The notes beneath the pieces were generated by a model that saw only the letters and a program-made list of their open reading frames with translations, was not told the origin of the DNA and made no database searches. The translations under genes were made by a program, and so were the position numbers. This document shows, piece by piece, positions 35,868 to 45,374 of a stretch of DNA of 64,000 nt. Position 1 is the first letter of the stretch, and each line of letters starts with the position of its first letter. Location of the stretch: assembly GCF_018403285.1 (NCBI RefSeq), contig NZ_BOSJ01000012.1, positions 1 to 64,000 on the forward strand. The letters run 5' to 3'. This stretch comes from Paenibacillus sp. J45TS6 (GTDB lineage: Bacteria; Bacillota; Bacilli; Paenibacillales; Paenibacillaceae).

Positions 35868-38753
35868 TTATGCACTGCTTAAACCATGCAGCTTCATTAG
35901 CCTTCCCCCTACAGCTACCACAACTTCTCGTGTACCGCTCTTCACTTTGACCTTAATGCGTTCGTTTCCTGGAGTCGAAGGAAGTTCAATGAACAAATCA
36001 CGATCACCTTCGCGCCTTTCCCATTCATTCAGCCGTATGATATACCCAATTCGTTTCATACCTGGAGCAACCTTGACCTGCGCAACCACGCTTCCATCTG
36101 AAGTAGGATGGAATGGGATCTTCCCATCATGCATTCCGGTACCCCATACCCAAACGTTCCATCCATCATAATGATGGTCAGGGCGTTCATATTCAATCTC
36201 AACCGTCCGGATAAAAAAGGGATGAATCTGTACATTCCACTCCGCTGTAAGGGAACCACACTGCGCCGTAATTACTCCTTTACCAGGACGAATGGCTAGA
36301 AGCTTCCCTGTATGATCTATGGACACAATTCTGGGAGTTGTCGCAGCAAGCTGGACCGTTTGACCGGGAAGGACTTGATTGTACTGATCCCGCACGGTCG
36401 TTTGTAAAGGATAGTTTTGGGTCGCATACATCATAGGTTCTCCCGTAATTTCAATGCGAGCAGGTACCAGATGATCTACGATCATACGGATAGAAGCTTG
36501 AACTTTTCCGCACACAGCGGTAATGGTTCCTTCACCTAGAGCCGCTCCTATTATTTTTCCTGTTTGACGAACGATAATCCTTTCAGGATCCGAAGATATC
36601 CACTGCGGCTGCAGTCCTTCTATCATTTTGTTATGCTGATCTTTAAACACGACCTCAAGCTTCATTTCTTCTGCACGTTGAATTGCTTTTTTAGGAGACC
36701 GGATGTCCATGGATGTAAGAATCTGAGGTTCTACTCCGCTTTCCTTGTCGTAGAGAACCATCATAGACAGCCGCGGAACGGTCACACTACCTTGGACATG
36801 GTCCAGCACTTCGACTCCAGCAGCATGGTCATTAACGACAACATTCCATGCGCTGTCCTGAGGCAAATCCACCTTGCTCTCCTGTTCTTTCCCATTATAA
36901 ATAATCAAAATTCGGTTCCAGGAGTCCTTTACCTCTGTTCCTTCTAAGAGATAAGCAAGCACTCCATGCCCGCAGCTAAGCACCTTTAAATGACGCTCCA
37001 CTTGTTCCCGCTGCGCCATCTTAAATGCCACATGCGCTTTACGCAAACGAAGAAGTCCGCAGTAATAGTCAAATACAGGGCGAAACCTCGCCTTATTACT
37101 CCAGCGCAGTGCATTTACAGCGTCCCCGCTGCGGTAACTGTTATGGTCACCGTATTTAGATCGAAGGATCTCATCCCCCGCATGAAGGAACGGAATTCCT
37201 TGCGAGGTGATCATAATTCCATTCGCTAGAAGTGAGCGTCGTACCGTATCGTTACTGAGCATATTGTCCGGTTCAACAAATCGATACGGATCAGCGGAGA
37301 TAACGGCATCTTGAGCACTATATCCTCCAGAGGGCGATCCATTATGCCACTCAGGAAAAGAGAGTGCATGCCGCATGCCTTGGGAAGTGACAATTTTGTC
37401 CCATAAGTTAAGATTATCGTGGGCCGTTACGTAATTAATGGTTTCCGAAGGATGGTAAGTGAAATCATGAATGGCACCTTGAACTCCCTTAAGGACAGCA
37501 CCTTCAACCCCCCACCAACCCGTAGCAAAGCCGCTTGCGTAACCATCGTTGTCTCCTTTTACAGCAGACCGGTAGTTATCATTAAAGACAGCAAACCCTT
37601 TGCCTTTCTGTGCACCTTTTAATGTTTTATCCCATAGCGGTGAATCTCCGCCCGTCCACGGCTCTCCATAGACAAGGATCGTACGATCTATCTCTTGCTG
37701 CAGCATATTCGTAATTTCCGTCATGGTTCGTATATCAATCAGTCCCATAAGATCAAACCGAAAACCATCGATATGATACTCTTCCGCCCAATAACGGACA
37801 GAATCTTTAATATATTTCCGCACCATAGGCCGTTCTGTGGCAAGTTCATTTCCTACACCTGAACCATTCGTAAGATACCCCTCACTGTTCGTACGGTAGA
37901 AATACCCCGGCACAATTCCCTCAAATGGACCATCATCAACACCAAAAGTATGGTTATATACTACGTCCATAATGACGCGAATTCCTTTTCGGTGGAGCGC
38001 TTGAACCATTTGCTTAAACTCGATAATCCGGGCAGCTGGATTTGTTGGATCGCTCGAGTACGACCCTTCTGGAACATTAAAGTTTTGCGGATCATACCCC
38101 CAGTTATATTTCCCATCCTCTACAGACGGGTCATGAACCGTCAGCTCATTTACCGTTTTAAAATCAAATACAGGCATCAGATGTACATGCGTAATCCCTA
38201 GTTCAACCAGATGATCGATACCGACCAGATTGCCGTCTTGATCGGTGAGGCCTTCCTCAGTAAAGGCACGGTACAGCCCTTTTTGCTGAAACAAGTTATC
38301 ACCGTTAATCGAAAAATCTCTGACATGCAGTTCATAAATAATCGCATCTGTCGGTCTGATCTGCGGAGGACTTACATCATCTTCCCAATCTTCGGGATTC
38401 GTTTTCTTCATATCTATAATTGCGGTACGTGCTCCCCCTGCGGCTACCGCTTTTGCATATGGGTCCACGGCATAATTTACGGTCCCATCGGAAAAAGCAA
38501 CCCGGTACATGTAATACTTCCCGCTATAATTTCCTTCCAGTTCCAAAGACCAGGTGCCTTTTTTCCCTGGGTTCATGAGAAAAGTGAGTCCGCCCTCATG
38601 GTTATGCACCATACCATACTGATCGTATTCCCCGGCTTCCTCGTAGAGAACAACCTCTACTTGACTTGCCGTAGGAGCCCACACCTTAAACCTGCAGGCA
38701 TTGCCCCAATACGTGAGACCCAGATCATTGTTGTCATAGTGTAAATCCTGCAT
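35868..38753 (-). CDS. pulA: Type I pullulanase with Ig-like repeats and C-terminal CBM41-like module
   Basis: About 961 residues, no signal peptide. The N-terminal CBM48 (CRFKVWAPTASQVEVVLY) leads into a GH13 barrel with the pullulanase motif YNWGYDPQNF, region I DVVYNH, region II GFRFDLMGL (nucleophile D), region III VYGEPW (acid/base E) and region IV VTAHDN. It hydrolyses alpha-1,6 branch points of pullulan, glycogen or starch. After the barrel come two BIG2-like Ig segments (about 680-860) and a module with HHYDGWNVWVWG resembling the CBM41/PUD domain, normally N-terminal. The ATG at 38753 follows GGTGAG. A GTG at 38762 is an alternative. Confidence 0.9.
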   Translation of the reverse strand: MQDLHYDNNDLGLTYWGNACRFKVWAPTASQVEVVLYEEAGEYDQYGMVHNHEGGLTFLMNPGKKGTWSLELEGNYSGKYYMYRVAFSDGTVNYAVDPYAKAVAAGGARTAIIDMKKTNPEDWEDDVSPPQIRPTDAIIYELHVRDFSINGDNLFQQKGLYRAFTEEGLTDQDGNLVGIDHLVELGITHVHLMPVFDFKTVNELTVHDPSVEDGKYNWGYDPQNFNVPEGSYSSDPTNPAARIIEFKQMVQALHRKGIRVIMDVVYNHTFGVDDGPFEGIVPGYFYRTNSEGYLTNGSGVGNELATERPMVRKYIKDSVRYWAEEYHIDGFRFDLMGLIDIRTMTEITNMLQQEIDRTILVYGEPWTGGDSPLWDKTLKGAQKGKGFAVFNDNYRSAVKGDNDGYASGFATGWWGVEGAVLKGVQGAIHDFTYHPSETINYVTAHDNLNLWDKIVTSQGMRHALSFPEWHNGSPSGGYSAQDAVISADPYRFVEPDNMLSNDTVRRSLLANGIMITSQGIPFLHAGDEILRSKYGDHNSYRSGDAVNALRWSNKARFRPVFDYYCGLLRLRKAHVAFKMAQREQVERHLKVLSCGHGVLAYLLEGTEVKDSWNRILIIYNGKEQESKVDLPQDSAWNVVVNDHAAGVEVLDHVQGSVTVPRLSMMVLYDKESGVEPQILTSMDIRSPKKAIQRAEEMKLEVVFKDQHNKMIEGLQPQWISSDPERIIVRQTGKIIGAALGEGTITAVCGKVQASIRMIVDHLVPARIEITGEPMMYATQNYPLQTTVRDQYNQVLPGQTVQLAATTPRIVSIDHTGKLLAIRPGKGVITAQCGSLTAEWNVQIHPFFIRTVEIEYERPDHHYDGWNVWVWGTGMHDGKIPFHPTSDGSVVAQVKVAPGMKRIGYIIRLNEWERREGDRDLFIELPSTPGNERIKVKVKSGTREVVVAVGGRLMKLHGLSSA

Positions 38754-38762
38754 ATAACTCAC

Positions 38763-39138
38763 CGCCCGTTATTGTAAAATCAATCTTTACGGACCCTGCT
38801 CTCGTATTAGTAGGTTTGTGGGTTATGCCACAAATACGTTTTCGAACTATATTGTGTGTACCGACAGCAAGGTAATTAGCCTACGCTATAATGCTCGTTC
38901 ATTCCGTTACTATCAGTAATGCCATTTCATAGAGAAACTATAACTAAATGAACAGAGAATATTACGATACATACGACTAGAACAAGCACGGAAAACGCTT
39001 ACACCATGTAGTATATGTCGATATCTGCAAAGGTTGTCGGCTATTTTCCCCGTGGTCACAAAAAAGGCTCCTATCTATGTTTTAAATGGAATATAGGAGG
39101 GACTTTATGTAGAACCTATTCATTGTTGTCCATAGAAC
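38763..39138. other. Intergenic region upstream of the pullulanase gene
   Basis: About 375 bp without a supported gene. A short plus-strand frame from 39015 has no ribosome site and looks accidental. The stretch contains a catabolite-response-like element at 38990-39003 and several AT-rich -10-like hexamers, none paired with a convincing -35. Confidence 0.4.
38990..39003. promoter_or_regulatory. Candidate CcpA catabolite-response element (cre)
   Basis: GGAAAACGCTTACA matches the cre pattern TGWAARCGYTWNCW at 13 of 14 positions. It lies about 240 bp upstream of the pullulanase start and about 500 bp downstream of the divergent amidohydrolase stop. Control of pullulanase by glucose would make sense. 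The distance from the start codon is long. Confidence 0.45.
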
Positions 39139-39186
39139 AAAAACTGCCCAGGAGCGCCTTGTTAGCAGCGGATTTGGGCAGTTTTT
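39139..39186. terminator. Bidirectional intrinsic terminator
   Basis: AAAACTGCCCA pairs with TTGGGCAGTTTT around a 23-nt loop that itself contains short complementary pieces; A- and T-runs flank it. It is about 30 nt past the stop of the amidohydrolase gene on the minus strand. Confidence 0.85.
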
Positions 39187-39215
39187 ATCATCTATAGTAT
39201 AGGGGGAAATGTCTA

Positions 39216-40487
39216 TCACCCCGTGATAGATTCATGGTTGAATGCAGTCTCTACCGCTGGGGTATGGGCAAGTACTTCTCCCTTACATAAGACATACAAA
39301 GGTTTGGGCCGCAAACGTATAGCATCTGCCGGATCGGTGACTGGGAGTACAACGAGACTCGCATGACAACCTTCTGTTACCCCGTATCCTTCCGTTAGTC
39401 CAAGCGCTTCCGCAGCATGCTCTGTAATCGCATCAAGAAGCGGCAACACATCATTCCTGCCTGTCATATGGGCTAGATGCGCAGCCATATGTACCGCCTG
39501 CAGCAGATTTCCATCGCCGTAAGAGTAGAATGGGGTAAGCAGATCGTCATGTGCAATGGCAACGGGGATCCCTGCACGAAGCATATCCTGTATACGAGCG
39601 ATACCACGACCTTTCGGATAGGAATCAAACCGCCCCTGCATCGAGCTATTAATCAGTGGGCACACCACAATATGAATCCCCGAAGATAGAATGAGGCTAA
39701 GCACTTTTTGAAAATAGGGTTCATTGTAGTAAGCAGAAGCGCAGCAATGACTTGCTGTTACCTTATTCCTAAGTCCTGTCTCCATCGCAAGTACCGCTGT
39801 CCATTCCAGAAAACGAGACTCTGGATCATCCGTTTCATCACAAAAAACATGAACAAAGCAATTCGCTTTTTGGGCTAGTTCAAAGCAAATTTCAAGGGAC
39901 GCAATCCCATGTTCACGTGTTTTTTCTCCATGCGGAATGGCGCCGACACCATCCGCTCCGAGCCTTAGTGCTTCCTCCATCCGCTCCCGGTTGCCAGGGC
40001 AAGCTATAATCCCATTCTGCGGAAAAGCGATAACCTGAAGGGTTACGATCTCAGCAAGCTCTTCCTTGAGTTCAAGCAGCGTTTGTAAAGCAGTCATATT
40101 CGGATCTGAAATATCCGCATGACTGCGTATAAAAAGGACGCCGTGGGCGATGAGTTGCCGGATCACTTTCATCGCCCGATCCCGTATATCTTCCCGGGTC
40201 AACTGCTGTTTTCGTTCACTCCAAATCGCAATCCCTTCGCTTAACGTCCCGCTCGTATTCCACGCCGGCTGACCTGCCGTAAGTACAGTATCCAGATGGA
40301 TATGAGACTCTGCAAAAGCAGGCATTACAAGCCCGCCCTTACCATCGGTTATCCTGGTAAAGGTAGCGATGTGCTTATGATCTGAAGTACCGCACGATCT
40401 TACTGCAATAATTTTACCTTGATCCATATAAATATCAGATCGCTGTCCATTTAGCAGCACGACATTTTGAAGAATATGCTCCGCCAT
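39216..40487 (-). CDS. Cytosine-deaminase-like amidohydrolase (second copy)
   Basis: 423 residues of the amidohydrolase superfamily, CodA/N-isopropylammelide-like branch. Metal ligands are visible: ESHIHLD (HxH near residue 62), HVFCDETDD (His near 211), ASHCCAS (His near 243) and IAHDDLLTPF (catalytic Asp). The usual SDNxxDPF is replaced by AHDDLLTPF, so substrate preference may differ from cytosine deaminase. It starts one base after the stop of its paralogue, so the two are certainly co-transcribed. Last gene of a seven-gene minus-strand unit. Confidence 0.85.
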   Translation of the reverse strand: MAEHILQNVVLLNGQRSDIYMDQGKIIAVRSCGTSDHKHIATFTRITDGKGGLVMPAFAESHIHLDTVLTAGQPAWNTSGTLSEGIAIWSERKQQLTREDIRDRAMKVIRQLIAHGVLFIRSHADISDPNMTALQTLLELKEELAEIVTLQVIAFPQNGIIACPGNRERMEEALRLGADGVGAIPHGEKTREHGIASLEICFELAQKANCFVHVFCDETDDPESRFLEWTAVLAMETGLRNKVTASHCCASAYYNEPYFQKVLSLILSSGIHIVVCPLINSSMQGRFDSYPKGRGIARIQDMLRAGIPVAIAHDDLLTPFYSYGDGNLLQAVHMAAHLAHMTGRNDVLPLLDAITEHAAEALGLTEGYGVTEGCHASLVVLPVTDPADAIRLRPKPLYVLCKGEVLAHTPAVETAFNHESITG

Positions 40488-40488
40488 A

Positions 40489-41868
40489 TTACACTCTCCT
40501 TTCCGGTAAAAGTGTCTCTGATGCTTGTTCCCACATTGCTGTCATTTTAGCGGAACCCCACTGCCTCGAGAATGGAGTCATACTGACCCATGTGCCGGAT
40601 TTTGCAACCCAGCGTCCTGCGGGAAGCATAGTAAAGATCTCTTCCGCACATCCTGCATCGATAATGACAAAATCAGCCGGGCATCCCGGGTAAATTCCAT
40701 AATCTCCTCTACACCCATACATTTCAGCTGGGGCTGTCGTGACCATTTCAAGCAAGCTATTCATATCGTCCGGACTACCATAATGGGAAGCATATCCTGT
40801 AAGCAAAGCCATTTGCAGCACATCACCTCTGCCAAAGGGATGGAATGGGTCATTAATATTGTCAGATGCTGCGGCTACCATGATCCCCGCTTTCCGAAGT
40901 TCACGGACCCTCGTTACCCCTCTTTGAACCGGACCAAGATCAGCTCTTCCCTGTAGATAAAGATTGGCCGCGGGTAAGGTAACTGCATGCACACCTGCAA
41001 GCGACATCCTATCTATAATTTCTTCTGCCTCTTCCGGCAGCATGGAGGATAAGGAACACAGATGCCCTGCGGTTACCTTGCCGTGATATCCATATTTCAG
41101 TGATTCTTCCGCCACCTTTAAGACCGTGCGCTTCGCAGGGTCATCCGATTCATCACAGTGAAGGTCAATCTGGACGTCCAGCCTTGCAGCAAGTTTGAAT
41201 ATGTCTTCTATATCTTGATCAGGGGTCGCAGATAAATGTGGAGCACCGCCAAGGCCGTCAATCCCCATACGAATCGATTCTTCGATGAGATCGAGTCCTC
41301 TTTTTCCAAGATCACGATAAGGAACCATAGGAAAAAACTGAATATCTACGATTCCCTCCAGCATCGATTTTGCTTCTAAAGCGGCTTCCACGGTTCTCAT
41401 GGCTACGTCTTCCCCCGCTGCAAGCTGAAAATCCAGATGAGAACGCAGCTTTGTCGACCCATAAGAAACAGACTGAAGTGCGGTTCGAATCATCCGTGAA
41501 CGGATGACCTCCTTCGTAAAATAGGGAGCCGCTTGGCTATATCTTTGAATGGCTTCAAGCAAGGTACCGGATGGATTGCCGACTTCACGGAGACTGAACG
41601 CTTTATCTAGATGCATATGAATATCTATCATGCCGGGAAGTACCATTCGTTGCTTAAGATCAATAACAAGCTCCCCTTCCGGGTCATGACTATTAAGTTC
41701 AGAGATATGAGAGAAAGATTCTAGAGGTCTTGACCGCTCATTATGTACAACGAAAGGTTGTTCTTCGACCCTCTTAAATTGCCCGCTCTCCACCACAATT
41801 TCATACTGTTTTCCTGTATGCATCTTACCTTGCAGTGCCGCATTAATGAGCCGAATCCTACCTTTCAT
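40489..41868 (-). CDS. Cytosine-deaminase-like amidohydrolase (first copy)
   Basis: 459 residues. It has the full CodA-type signature set: DIHMHLDKAFSL (HxH), DLHCDESDD, AGHLCSLSSM and AASDNINDPFHPFGRGD. Such enzymes hydrolytically deaminate cytosine, creatinine or related cyclic amidines. The protein is somewhat longer than E. coli CodA, mostly at the N terminus. It shares a transcript with a paralogue downstream and, past a strong hairpin, follows the transporter genes upstream. AAGGAGG ribosome site. Confidence 0.87.
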   Translation of the reverse strand: MKGRIRLINAALQGKMHTGKQYEIVVESGQFKRVEEQPFVVHNERSRPLESFSHISELNSHDPEGELVIDLKQRMVLPGMIDIHMHLDKAFSLREVGNPSGTLLEAIQRYSQAAPYFTKEVIRSRMIRTALQSVSYGSTKLRSHLDFQLAAGEDVAMRTVEAALEAKSMLEGIVDIQFFPMVPYRDLGKRGLDLIEESIRMGIDGLGGAPHLSATPDQDIEDIFKLAARLDVQIDLHCDESDDPAKRTVLKVAEESLKYGYHGKVTAGHLCSLSSMLPEEAEEIIDRMSLAGVHAVTLPAANLYLQGRADLGPVQRGVTRVRELRKAGIMVAAASDNINDPFHPFGRGDVLQMALLTGYASHYGSPDDMNSLLEMVTTAPAEMYGCRGDYGIYPGCPADFVIIDAGCAEEIFTMLPAGRWVAKSGTWVSMTPFSRQWGSAKMTAMWEQASETLLPERRV

Positions 41869-41928
41869 ACAGATCCCTCCTTAAATGAATATTGAATATT
41901 GCAGCCACCGCGAATAAATCTGTAGACG

Positions 41929-41996
41929 CAAATAACCTCCTGCCATAGGACAGTCATTTACCCGAAAGCAGATCATGACTGACCTATGGCAGGAGG
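41929..41996. terminator. Very stable stem-loop between importer and deaminase genes
   Basis: CCTCCTGCCATAGG pairs perfectly with CCTATGGCAGGAGG (14 bp); after one mismatch CAGTCAT pairs with ATGACTG (7 bp) around a 17-nt loop. It stands 18 nt beyond the substrate-binding-protein stop and about 70 nt before the deaminase start. It may be a partial terminator or an RNA-stability element in the operon. Its outer sequence CAAATAACCT and its ACAGTC recall the hairpin at 12332. Confidence 0.8.
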
Positions 41997-42013
41997 TACG
42001 CTATTGCCTTTTT

Positions 42014-43051
42014 TTATTCAGCTTGCGGAAGATATGCTGTTGTAAAGACCCCCGCGATGTCTTCCTTATTCTTGAGCAGACCAAGATCATACATATCGCT
42101 CTGTAGTTTAGTCCAGCGTTCTTCTGTCATAATCCCCATGCCGTGAGTATCTGTTTCTTCCGTAAAAATCAGCTGCATTTCCTGCTCCGCCCCATATTTC
42201 ATCCCTTCTCGTGTCAGATCCGGATTTTTCTCCTTTAATACTTCGTTCATTTCTTCATAATTATCCTTATAATAATTCCATCCTTTAACAGAAGCCGCAA
42301 GGAACCCTTTCACCACATCAGGATTTCCCTTCAGAAACTCCTCTGTCGTGTATAGAACATTAGAATAGGGCTGAAAACCGGCATCATAGGTAAGTAAGTA
42401 TTTGATCTCAATCCCTTGCTGCTTCAGTGTAAAGGGCTCCGAAGTAATATAGGACTGGGTGACCGCATTCTTGTCTTCGATAAAGTTAACGAACTGTCCG
42501 GTATAAGCCATATCTTTCACTTCATTTAGATTGTACTTTTTCTTAATGAAGTCCCAGTAACCAGATCCAGGTGCCGTATACACATTACGACCGTCCAGAT
42601 CTTCAAAATCTGTAATGTCCGCATCGGCATGAAACAACATGGCTTGGGGGCTTTTTTGAAATACTGCTGCAATGGCGACAACGGGAATCCCAGAATCCCT
42701 GGCGGTGAGCACTTCGTCAGCTTGCCCCATTCCAAACTGTGCTTTGCCGGAAGCGACAATCTGCATAGAAGACACTTGAGGTCCACCAGGTTCAATGGTC
42801 ATATCGATGCCCTCTTCTTCATAGTACCCTTTCGCAAGTGCAGTGTACTGTCCGCCGTGCTCAGGCTGTGCAAACCAGTTGGTGACTTGCGTTATCTTCA
42901 CCTTCTTCGTGGGCTCTTCCTCTGCACCTGCATCCCCGCCTGTTGGCCCCGTTCCAGTACTCGCATTACAACCAGCAAATATAAGGGCAAGTGTCATCGA
43001 TACGGTAAATCCGAGCATTCTTTTCTTTAACGGAAGTCCCTTTTGGTTCAT
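42014..43051 (-). CDS. NMT1/THI5-type ABC substrate-binding lipoprotein
   Basis: 345 residues. A lipoprotein signal with lipobox IFAGC (Cys28) is followed by a G/T/E-rich linker and an NMT1/SsuA-like periplasmic-binding fold: ITQVTNWFAQPEHGGQYTALAKGYYEEEGIDMTIEPGG and later TAPGSGYWDFIKKKYN. Proteins of this group bind pyrimidine thiamin precursors, sulfonates, nitrate or riboflavin. WFAQPEHGGQYTALAKGYY is close to the pyrimidine-type (ThiY) pattern. It works with the permease and ATPase of the same unit. Confidence 0.88.
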   Translation of the reverse strand: MNQKGLPLKKRMLGFTVSMTLALIFAGCNASTGTGPTGGDAGAEEEPTKKVKITQVTNWFAQPEHGGQYTALAKGYYEEEGIDMTIEPGGPQVSSMQIVASGKAQFGMGQADEVLTARDSGIPVVAIAAVFQKSPQAMLFHADADITDFEDLDGRNVYTAPGSGYWDFIKKKYNLNEVKDMAYTGQFVNFIEDKNAVTQSYITSEPFTLKQQGIEIKYLLTYDAGFQPYSNVLYTTEEFLKGNPDVVKGFLAASVKGWNYYKDNYEEMNEVLKEKNPDLTREGMKYGAEQEMQLIFTEETDTHGMGIMTEERWTKLQSDMYDLGLLKNKEDIAGVFTTAYLPQAE

Positions 43052-43085
43052 TCGCCGCTTCCCCCTTATCCTATGAACTCTTATC

Positions 43086-43976
43086 CTAGTTCTCTGATTT
43101 CATTTCTGATTCATGCCAAGAACTGAGTGCCCATTTTGAAAATGCACTAACTAGCAAGAAAAAGGTAATTCCAAGGACAGAAGCAGAGAGTCCGCAAGCA
43201 AAAAGATAAGGCGTTTGAAGTCTCGATGAAGCTACCGTAATCGCATAACCAAGTCCACCTTGACCGCCGCCAATACCCGCAATGTATTCACCGACAATGG
43301 CGCCGACAACCGAAAGCGTACAAGATATTTTAAGTCCAGCAATAATGTAAGGCAGTGCAGCAGGCAGACGAAGTCTCCACATCACTTGCCAACGTGAAGC
43401 ATTGTACAGTTTGAACAAATTTTGCATGTTGCCTTCGGTAGAGTTCAGACCAATCAGCGTGTTTGAAATCATCGGAAAAAATCCGATCAAAAAAGCGATA
43501 ATGACGATGGAGTTCACCCCCGCACCAAACCAAATGACAATAATCGGCGCAATCGCGACGACGGGAATCGTCTGCAGGACAATCGCGTAAGGATACACCG
43601 CTTTTTCAATGATTTTGGAACTAGCGAGCAGCACTGCTCCAGCTACCCCGATTACAATACTAAGCAAAAAACCAAGTACCGATTCATACACTGTGGTGAG
43701 TACAGAGGTCATCAGATTACTCCAGTTCTCTGCAGCAGCAAGTACAATATCAGAAGGTTTTGGCAGCAGATAAGGAGCATATCCTAGCATTCGGGTCACC
43801 ATTTCCCACAGTGCAACTACAACAACAAAAGCAATGGCTGGGGGAATGAATTTCTCTATAAATTCATTATTCTTCTGAGCTGGAGGAATGGCCAGCATCT
43901 CGGTAGTAGAGGAAGGTGTTCCACTTCCGTCCTGACCGCTTTTCTCATATGCAAGCTTTGGTTGATTCATTGCCAT
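43086..43976 (-). CDS. ABC transporter permease (SsuC/ThiX-like)
   Basis: About 296 residues with six or seven membrane helices and the EAA loop of binding-protein-dependent importers (GLNSTEGNMQNLFKLYNASRWQVMWRLRLPAALPYIIAGLK). It pairs with the neighbouring NMT1-type binding protein and the SsuB-like ATPase. The longer frame begins with a GTG at 43985. The ATG at 43976 is preferred because AAAGGAC lies about 10 nt before it. Confidence 0.9.
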   Translation of the reverse strand: MAMNQPKLAYEKSGQDGSGTPSSTTEMLAIPPAQKNNEFIEKFIPPAIAFVVVVALWEMVTRMLGYAPYLLPKPSDIVLAAAENWSNLMTSVLTTVYESVLGFLLSIVIGVAGAVLLASSKIIEKAVYPYAIVLQTIPVVAIAPIIVIWFGAGVNSIVIIAFLIGFFPMISNTLIGLNSTEGNMQNLFKLYNASRWQVMWRLRLPAALPYIIAGLKISCTLSVVGAIVGEYIAGIGGGQGGLGYAITVASSRLQTPYLFACGLSASVLGITFFLLVSAFSKWALSSWHESEMKSEN

Positions 43977-44007
43977 GTCGCGCACGTCCTTTCTTTCTTA
44001 GGGCACT

Positions 44008-45330
44008 TTAGTCGATTTTCCCTGGGTTCAGCAGTCTTAGCGGATCATTCTCCAGCTTCCGCTGCTTCATCAGCGGCAAAATTCCGCGGCCGCCGGAATC
44101 CAAAGAATAGGTATGTGGATTTGCTACGAAAATATCATGTTTGTTAAAGAAATCAATGATCTCATTTAGCCGTTCTTCCGTCGTATACCGGATAATAGGA
44201 AGAGAAGCAGGGCTTACCTTTCCACGGCTTCGCATCCATTCAAAATGAAGCAGAACTTCGTCCTGAAAAGTATCTTTTACGAGCTTGATCTGTTCTCTAA
44301 AATGTTCCAAGGAGAACCCTGCCTGCAGATACGTAACATTATTCTCACACTTGAGCGCCCACAGGGTAGTGTGGTTCCAACCAAAATCAGACAACCCAAT
44401 GCCGCTTCGGTATTTTTCGGATGGAATAGAGTACCCTACCTCACCGCCAAAGCTCCGTGCAAGTTCAGTAACCTTCGGAAGCGTCCCTTCTGCTGTCTCT
44501 AGAAGTACTGCCGCCTGATTCTGGCGAATGGATTTTTTGATCGGTCGGAAGAACGAGGGAATGGGCCATTCATGCGGGGAAACAAGTCTTTTACGAATCG
44601 AATCATCTAGAGACAGGGTATAAGAGAATTCCATAGACTTCATAAAATCATCAAAAAATACGATGGATTGCGTCCATTCTGTTTTTGGGGCTAGTGGAAT
44701 CACAAGCTCCGTCAAAATGCCCGTTGTGCCATAGTTATGAATATAGGCGTGAAGCTCATCGCCGCTCACGATCATCTTTTTCGGCTGTTCTTCCATCGTA
44801 TACACGGTGGCCTCTAGCACATTTCCATCCCATAGGTCCCCCCAAGTGATGGACCCGATTCCGCCTGAGCCTCCGCAGACAAAACCGCCAACCGTTGCTT
44901 TCATATACGTGCTCGGGTAAATTCGAAGTTCCCTATCTCGTACTCGAGCTTCACGCTCTAACACACCTAATTTCACTCCGCACTGTACCCGGGCCCATCC
45001 TTCACCCCATTCCACAATGCGATCCAGTCTACTCAGATCAAGTACAATTCCACCGTTCAGCGGAACGGCCTGTCCGTAATTTCCTGTTCCTGCACCTCTG
45101 ACCGTAACAGGCATTTGATGCGCATAGGCAATTTCCAGTACCTTCACCACTTCCTCATCGGTCTCAGGTTGAATAATGCCATCCGCCAACTTATCATGCA
45201 GTTTCTTCTCGAGTACCGGAGAATACCAGTAATAATCCTTGGATAATTTCTCTCTTGAGCCTGAATCAAGCAGTACCCGATTGATCCCTAGTCCAAGCAT
45301 AAAGGCTTTTTCCGCTTCAATTGCCATCAT
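44008..45330 (-). CDS. FAD-binding oxidase (glycolate-oxidase/VAO type)
   Basis: 440 residues. The N-terminal FAD_binding_4 (PCMH) domain is evident in PVTVRGAGTGNYGQAVPLNGGIVLDLSRLDRIVEW and TVGGFVCGGSGGIGSITWGDLWDGNVLEATVYT. The C terminus has the DFFNKHDIFVANPHTYSLDSGG and PLRLLNPGKID elements of VAO-family oxidases. It should oxidise a small hydroxy acid, amine or ring compound using FAD. It lies between the permease and ATPase genes of an importer, so its substrate is probably the imported molecule or a product of it. Confidence 0.85.
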   Translation of the reverse strand: MMAIEAEKAFMLGLGINRVLLDSGSREKLSKDYYWYSPVLEKKLHDKLADGIIQPETDEEVVKVLEIAYAHQMPVTVRGAGTGNYGQAVPLNGGIVLDLSRLDRIVEWGEGWARVQCGVKLGVLEREARVRDRELRIYPSTYMKATVGGFVCGGSGGIGSITWGDLWDGNVLEATVYTMEEQPKKMIVSGDELHAYIHNYGTTGILTELVIPLAPKTEWTQSIVFFDDFMKSMEFSYTLSLDDSIRKRLVSPHEWPIPSFFRPIKKSIRQNQAAVLLETAEGTLPKVTELARSFGGEVGYSIPSEKYRSGIGLSDFGWNHTTLWALKCENNVTYLQAGFSLEHFREQIKLVKDTFQDEVLLHFEWMRSRGKVSPASLPIIRYTTEERLNEIIDFFNKHDIFVANPHTYSLDSGGRGILPLMKQRKLENDPLRLLNPGKID

Positions 45331-45374
45331 GATTCCCTCCTTTGTCTACATAACAATCCAGGGTAACCCGTTAC

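Noticed and set aside
39015-39197. 60-codon plus-strand frame in the pullulanase upstream region
   Set aside because: No ribosome site, low-complexity composition, and it runs through a terminator hairpin.
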